Of a stretch of DNA of 64,000 bases, positions 58,595 to 64,000 are shown one piece after another. Both the position numbers and the translations under genes were made by a program. Position 1 is the first letter of the stretch, and each line of letters opens with the position of its first letter. Source of the DNA: Laguncularia racemosa (lineage: Eukaryota; Streptophyta; Magnoliopsida; Myrtales; Combretaceae). Location: contig JBBMOL010000046.1 in the NCBI GenBank assembly GCA_037954665.1, positions 620,001 to 684,000 of the forward strand. Direction: 5' to 3'. The notes beneath the pieces are model-generated. The model searched no databases. It was given only the letters and a program-made list of their open reading frames with translations, and was not told the origin of the DNA.

Positions 58595-58616
58595 CCCCCC
58601 CCCCCCCCCCCCCCCC
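58595..58616 (+). repeat. C22 homopolymer
   Basis: An uninterrupted run of 22 C, standing out in AT-rich DNA. The opposite strand is G22, able in principle to form a quadruplex. Length is a frequent sequencing and assembly weak point. Confidence 0.9.
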
Positions 58617-59950
58617 ACCTTGAGTGCTACTGAAAGCATGCTTCTAGCTATCTTACAATTTTTTATCTATTTTATTATGGAATATTGGTGTGCCAAACAT
58701 ATCCTCTTATGTCATCACAAGTCCATGCTTCAACAATATTGCATGGCCTCTCAAATTCTCTTGCCATTAAATTGAAGGGCCTAAAAGACTTCTCTAAGTT
58801 ATATGTTAAGTCTGCCATACTTGGATTTATTGCTTCATCTTCAGAACCAATAAAACACTTAGGCCTTCTCCCACTTTCTTACTTTGCTAGGATATCGATA
58901 TTCTAAGGTTAGTTCCAATTGTGGGCACTCTTTAGGAAGGATAGTTACTTTCTTATAAGTAGTTGTTTTTTGAACTCAATGAGGATGAAAATTAATGCAT
59001 ATACTGCATCTTCTAACATTTCTTTTTGTCTTCATTTGAAACGTTTCAACTGAGTAGGTTTATCTTGTCCTCTTGCAAAATGTGGATTAGCTAAGGAAAA
59101 AAAATGGAGAAAGCTCTTGAAATTAATTTAGAAACTTGCTGGGAAGGTGACATTGAAGAAGTAAAGTAACATAGATCATAGCTATTTAGCATGGCTAGTC
59201 TAAATTTATCTAACTAATAAAGTAACTAAAAATATCAAACATGATTAAAATAATGAAACTAATGGATCGAATAAAAACAAGAATGCAAACAAAAACTCAA
59301 TACTAAAAAATATTAATTAAATGATGGTTAAATGGAACCATCATTGGCAGTATTAACTCCAATATTGATTTACTCAATAGTGAAGTGGTAGAGCTTCAAG
59401 TCTTAGACTTGGATGGGCATCAAGTTGGTTGTCTTTTCATTTTTGCTAAAAATTGCAATTGAGTCATTGTCTTTTCTTTTGCTAAAATTTGAAAAACAAA
59501 AGTAATCAATTTGATTCTAGAATGATTAATAACCATAGAAGTTGGATTTATAATAGAAAGCTATCTTTTTTGTGGAAGATTTTTAGGTTAATGGAGTTTA
59601 ATTGTGGAAAGATACCATTTTTGGTATATAGCACTGTTTCATGTAATATCCTTAACATATGGATAATTTATTAAGAATAATTAAATATATAAGAGTTACT
59701 TGGTAAAATAAAAATTTAAAAGAAATGTTAAAACACTTAAGACACCAAAGTGGTGCATTTGACTTAAATGATATAGATATTTATTTATGAAAGAAGGAAG
59801 ATAAAATTACATTAGTGCCTTCACCACCTCTTCCATTACTCTAGATGTCACCACTACTCCTCCTTTGTTCACACTTGGTAGTTCTTAACCACTTCTTACT
59901 CCAATATAACGATAAGGTAATTCCCAATTCAAGTTGTTGATTGCTCTAAC
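58617..59950. other. no gene recognised; one tRNA-like remnant
   Basis: At 59376-59410 TAGTGAAGTGGTAGAGC followed by TTCAAGTCTTAGACTTGG resembles the D arm and anticodon arm of a tRNA, but no T-arm box (GGTTCRANNCC) follows. Probably a tRNA-derived repeat remnant. Confidence 0.4.
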
Positions 59951-60640
59951 TGATGTGCTTAAGAATCCAAATCAACAAGCACAAGATACAAATGATTAAT
60001 CAATCCACAAATAATCAATTGGACTCAAATATTGGCGTGAATCAAAGGATGAACAATCTTAATGGAGTGAACTAACTTAGATGTATTACAATAGAATTCC
60101 AATACCAATTAATTACATATAACAATGCAATTCCAATATCTAAAATTGGCTTGTAATCTTAGCAATATGAACCCTAATTTGGCGTGAAAGAATAAGTAGC
60201 AAAATCAACCAACTATCACTAGATATTCCACACTAGCAATAATAGGATGCAACTTAGAAAATCTTGATATAACTCACAAGAAATTCCAAGCCAAACTCGC
60301 CACAATTTCCAAAGAAATTGATAAGAGTGGATGCTAGTAGTTGGCAAGTATTTATACTTGCTCCTATTAGGGTTAAAAAAAAAACCAAAAAATTACAAAA
60401 TTGCCACTAGGTGGCCGGTTCCAAAAATCAAAATTACAAGTACAAAATAAACAAAATGGCCAATTCTCATAGCAACAATTACATATTCAAATGGTCTTCA
60501 AGTAGCCAGTTCTTCAATTCAAGTGAACAATTTGTTGGACCAGTTCTTCTTTAGTTTATGTCGGTCCATGAATAATCTACGAGCTGAGCTTTAGCAAATT
60601 TATTCATCGCCCTGTAAAAACCAATAAGTATACCTACTAG
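59951..60640 (-). repeat. gypsy LTR related to 6262-7127
   Basis: Starts TGATGTG as at 6262, shares CGCCACAATTTC and the TATA region (minus strand AAGTATAAATACTT at about 60345-60360), and is followed by a pol tail at 60700. It is the 3' LTR of the deleted minus-strand copy. Confidence 0.75.
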
Positions 60641-60699
60641 AATGCACAACAAATAAATAATAAAAAAGAAGTTAGTCTACAAATATTTTTAAGGTTAGT

Positions 60700-60935
60700 T
60701 TGTTTAAAGAGGACCCTCATCACCAAATTTTGTAACCCTTTGGTTCTTACCCTAGTGATAGGTCATATAGAATTTCAATTCCTATTATCTCTTTGGGCCT
60801 CAAGAAGATTTGTCCTCAAATCTGATAGGTCAAATGCAACAAAGACTATGTATCCTCCTAGCAAGTTATTTGTAAAAATATCACTATAGTCTCCCAATAC
60901 CTGAGATACCATAAGAGGTAGTTGCTTTCGCCCCT
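60700..60935 (-). pseudogene. RT N-terminus fused to the gypsy pol tail
   Basis: Minus strand reads VLGDYSDIFTNNLLGG, which normally leads into RT, then FDLSDLRTNLLEAQ and PITRVRTKGLQNLV, the pol tail. Nearly all of RT, RNase H and integrase are missing; the join is at about 60860. Confidence 0.75.
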
Positions 60936-61035
60936 CCATCTATAAGATATATCTCATATGCAGCACATATAATGGTCTATCATCCACTATGACATCCCCT
61001 AACTCACACTGTCCCACTAATATTATCTTCTCCTT

Positions 61036-61242
61036 TCCTGTTTCACTTATATGTCTTTGAACCTCTTGGCCTTCTGATGGTTTACTCATCTGCCCTTGAA
61101 CCTTTTGAACCTCGGATGGTTGACACATCTGCTTCTGAACTACTTGGTCCTCTAAAGGTTAATTCATCTGACTATGAACCTCAAGGACTTCTGATGGTTG
61201 ACTTATCTGTCTTTGCACCTCTTGGACCTTTGATGGTGACAT
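61036..61242 (-). repeat. in-frame 39-bp minisatellite after gypsy protease
   Basis: About five units of 13 residues: MSPSKVQEVQRQ, ISQPSEVLEVHSQ, MN*PLEDQVVQKQ, MCQPSEVQKVQGQ, MSKPSEGQEVQRH. The second gypsy copy has only about one and a half units at 4790-4850. One unit holds a stop. Confidence 0.88.
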
Positions 61243-61695
61243 AGGGTTCAATACTACACGTTTACCCTCCAGTTGGAACATATAAGTATTTCTATAGCCA
61301 TCATGTAAAACCCTCCTATCATACAACCACAACCTGCCAAGCAATATATAGGATGCACACATGGGAAGAATGTCATATTCTATTTCATCATGATATTTAT
61401 CCCCTATACTAAAAGGTATCCTAGCCCTCTAGGTCACATGGAGACTCTCTTACTCACTCAGCCAATGAAATTTATAGGGTTTTGGATGTGGGATAGTTAC
61501 AAGTTGTAATCTCGATACTAATGAGGCAGCCACAACATTAGTGCAACTACCACCATCAATAATAAGAGCACATAAATTACCTTGCACCTTGCAAGAAGTG
61601 TGAAACAAGTTTTCCCTTTGCTCATCATCAATAGTTGTAAAAGAGGTCAAGGCTCGACCCAGTACATTAGTAGACAAATACAAATCACTTGACAT
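61243..61695 (-). pseudogene. gypsy protease of the gag-less type
   Basis: ATG at 61695-61693 with ACAAC before it, then MSSDLYLSTNVLGRALTSF, DEEQRENLFHTSCK, and the active site LIIDGGSCTNVVAASL (D-G-G variant of the retropepsin D-T/S-G). It continues with the frame broken around 61440 into LLGRLWLYDRRVLHDGYR (61159-61362). No gag lies upstream. The active site looks intact; the frame is not. Confidence 0.88.
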
Positions 61696-62377
61696 TGTTG
61701 CTTACTAACTTTAACAAGCCAATAATACACTACACCACACACACTATGGTAACACACTCCTACACACTCATGGTGCAATCAAGCAACCAATGCAACACAC
61801 ATTTTCCCACACTTCAATTATGGCAACAACAAGTGGAACAATAATTAAACACTTCCAAATGGTAAGTTAATGAATTTAACTAAGCAAGTGTTTAAGCATC
61901 AATATATAGTAACTTCCACACTTTAATGCTTGTTTTGAAATTCAAATTTAACCACTATGATTCTCTTTCTAATCACGGTACAAGCATATACCTCCACTTC
62001 ATTTGCAGCACCTTCTTCACAACACAAACTCACAACAAGTTGCAATTCCCTTCACTACACACCCACACCGCCACACATACACGGCACAATCACAGTGCAA
62101 CTCCCTTCAAACCACAACACCACTTCACGTGCAGTACTTCCTCACCTCAACACACACAACACTTCACGGCAACAAATTCAAATACCACTCTTAATGCAAC
62201 CTTCTCCACAAATGGTAAGAAGTAAATTCAAATTCAAATAATCATTCAATCAACTAATACACAATAACTTCTTCAACTTAAAGAAGGTGTTTGAATTTCA
62301 AATATTTTCCTTAATCTCACACAAGACAAATCTGAAAATTTGCAAATGACAACCTCAATTTTCGAAATCACCAACAC
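61696..62377 (-). other. untranslated leader of the deleted gypsy copy
   Basis: AC-rich (CACACC, CACAACAC at 61730-62170) with no gag-like coding. Plus-strand open frames at 61926-62241 are artefacts of that composition. The end near 62350 shares ATTTTCGAA with 6200, but the primer binding site expected there is missing. Confidence 0.65.
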
Positions 62378-62890
62378 TGATGTGTAAACCCTAAGTATTT
62401 CAAACCTAGAACCCGACGTCACTATTTAAATCAATTACCTCGATGACCATCTCGAATAAGTAGCATGTAACTAAACCCCAATTACACCTGTTAACTAAAA
62501 CCTAAGTTATCAATAAGGGTATCCTATAGCAATTCGGTTAAGGAATTCCTATGGACGAGTTCTTTTGCAAAGAACAAAAGAGAGGGTTTTCGTGTTCACG
62601 AAAATGTGTTTTTCTATTCAATCATATCTTTTTTAAGATGGCCTTTACACGACTTTATATAGTGTATACATGTAATAATATAAAAACCTTAAGTTTCCTA
62701 ATCTACTTTACTTCCTTATATTCATGTGAACCGAAACAAGTAACTATATATTCTAAATTGCAGACCAAAACAAATACTAAAAATTATAACAACAAGCTGC
62801 AAAATTCCCTTTCCTATTTCGGTTCAACATATAACATTTCTCATTTTAGAACTACAAATCCTTGTCTTCTTCCATGGAAACGTGAATCAC
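62378..62890 (-). repeat. putative LTR between two gypsy copies
   Basis: Starts TGATGTG like 6262 and 59951 but otherwise differs. It has a TATATAAA box on the minus strand at about 62655. It lies between the pol tail of one copy and the leader of the next, the same shared-LTR layout as 6262-7127. A plus-strand open frame at 62551-62895 is not credible. Confidence 0.6.
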
Positions 62891-63997
62891 ATTAATAGGT
62901 GTTGGTTCTCCTTTCATGTAATTTGATTTCTTAGCTTGTAGGTCCATGACTAGCCCTTGTAGGGCATCATTCATTCTCTTTGCTCTAGCTTAGGTCATTG
63001 GTCCTCTAATTCCTTGCAATGGATCTTGAGTTCTTGGTTCTGTCTTCTTAAGTGCTAGATGATCCTCATCATTCCCTATTTCCTCAAAAATATTCATCCT
63101 TGAATCACCTGCATCGTAAAGAGTAAGATCAGAAACATTTAATGTAGCACTTACATTACCATAGTGGTTTGGCAAATCTATCTTATAGGCATTGTCATTT
63201 ATACGCTCTACCACTTGGAAAGGTTCATCGCTCCTTAGATGCAACTTGGATTTTTGTTGTTCAGCAAATTGTTCCTTCCTCAAATGCACCCAAACCCAAT
63301 CTCCTGGATGGAATATGGCTTTGATGCGTCCCTTATTAGCCTAATGAGCATTGTGTTCATTCTTCTTTTCATTGTTAACTCGGACCTGAGTATGTAAATC
63401 CCTAACAAATTCTGCCTTTTTCGTGCTATCAAGATCAATAAACTCATTAATAGGTAAAGGTAATATATCCAATGGAGTTAAGGGATTGAAACCATGCATA
63501 ACCTCAAATGGAGAGTAAGATGTAGTAGAATGTACTACCCTATTATATGCAAACTCTACATGAGGCAAACGTGTTTCCCATTGCTTCAAATTTTTATCAA
63601 GCACAACATGCAATAATGTGGAAAGTGTCCTGTTAACCACCTTTGTTTGTCCATCCGTTTGAGGATGTGCTATAGTGGAAAAAAATAATTTTGTGCCTAG
63701 CCTATTCCATAAAGTACACCAAAAGTGACTCAAAAATTTCACATCTTTATCACTCACGATAGAGTTAGGTAAACCATGTAATCGCACAATCTTCCTAAAG
63801 AATAGATTAGCTATATGTTGTGCATCATTAGTTTTAGAACAGGCAATAAAATGAGCCATTTTACTAAACCTATCGACGACAACAAATATGTTATCTTTGC
63901 CATTCTGAGACCTAGGTAAACCTAATATGAAATCTATGGAAATGTCAGTCCAAGGCTGACTAGGCATAGGCAATGGGAGATACTCTCCCTGGGGCAT
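62891..63997 (-). pseudogene. Ty3/gypsy integrase and pol tail, runs off the window
   Basis: Open from the window edge: GEYLPLPMPSQPWTDISIDF, DFILGLPRSQ (first Asp), VSDKDVKFLSHF (second Asp) and GQTKVVNRTL, where the catalytic Glu of the family's T-E-V-V-N is Lys. After SPFEVMHGFNPLTPLD a stop at about 63341 (NEHNAH*ANKGR) precedes HPGDWVWVHLRKEQF and FNVSDLTLYD, and a further stop falls in GPMT*ARAKR (about 62987). Element 1 lacks exactly the part of pol present here. Confidence 0.93.
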
Positions 63998-64000
63998 AAC

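Noticed and set aside
59376..59450. A functional tRNA gene
   Set aside because: D-arm-like and anticodon-arm-like sequence is present, but the T-arm box and a closing acceptor stem are not.
61926..62241. Three overlapping plus-strand open frames of 63-99 codons
   Set aside because: They are T/H/S/N-rich translations of an AC-rich leader on the wrong strand of a gypsy element, with no domain.

Overview
This window is plant nuclear DNA, most likely from a eudicot with a repeat-rich genome; I cannot name the species. The evidence is split-codon GT-AG introns, LTR retrotransposons primed by initiator Met-tRNA, plant-type hAT, MULE-like and plant-mobile-domain (PMD) sequences, and a telo-box in the leader of the only intact gene. 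It is AT-rich, almost every open frame is a decayed transposon remnant, and no prokaryotic signals are present.

The one host gene is on the minus strand (ATG at 48135, stop at 41104). Five exons splice cleanly into a 599-residue deoxyribonucleoside kinase with an N-terminal extension and a helix-hairpin-helix ahead of the kinase domain. Intron 2 holds a decayed LTR element. Intron 4 holds an antisense gene-like fragment I could not identify. Intron 1 holds an 89-bp tandem duplication. A PMD-bearing terminal-inverted-repeat transposon (48349-50682) sits about 210 bp upstream of the start codon, flanked by an 8-bp target duplication.

Left part (1-8235): Ty3/gypsy remnants. A plus-strand copy (1-about 2403) lost its integrase core. 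It abuts, tail to tail, a minus-strand copy (about 2404-6256) whose LTR (6262-7127) also serves as the 3' LTR of a third, much-deleted copy (7131-about 8235).

Centre (13390-31665): a deep nest. An old repeat R (intact copy 13390-13735) was split by a PMD transposon (15331-20753), which holds a solo LTR (17729-19938). R was split again by a small LTR element (20768-about 31540). One LTR of that element was split by a second copy of the solo LTR (22535-31460), which in turn was split by a Ty1/copia element (23659-30531). Both solo LTRs carry a tRNA-like pair of A and B boxes at about the same offset.

32871-37000: a gypsy fragment joined to a hAT transposase pseudogene, then telomere-like repeats at 37138-37285. 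51300-59900 is mostly unrecognised AT-rich DNA, with one LTR fragment, a two-unit tandem repeat and a C22 run.

Right end (59951-64000): two more minus-strand gypsy copies arranged head to tail. One lacks gag, has an expanded 13-residue repeat after protease, and lacks nearly all of RT-RNase H-integrase. The other runs off the window and has a catalytic Glu-to-Lys change in integrase.
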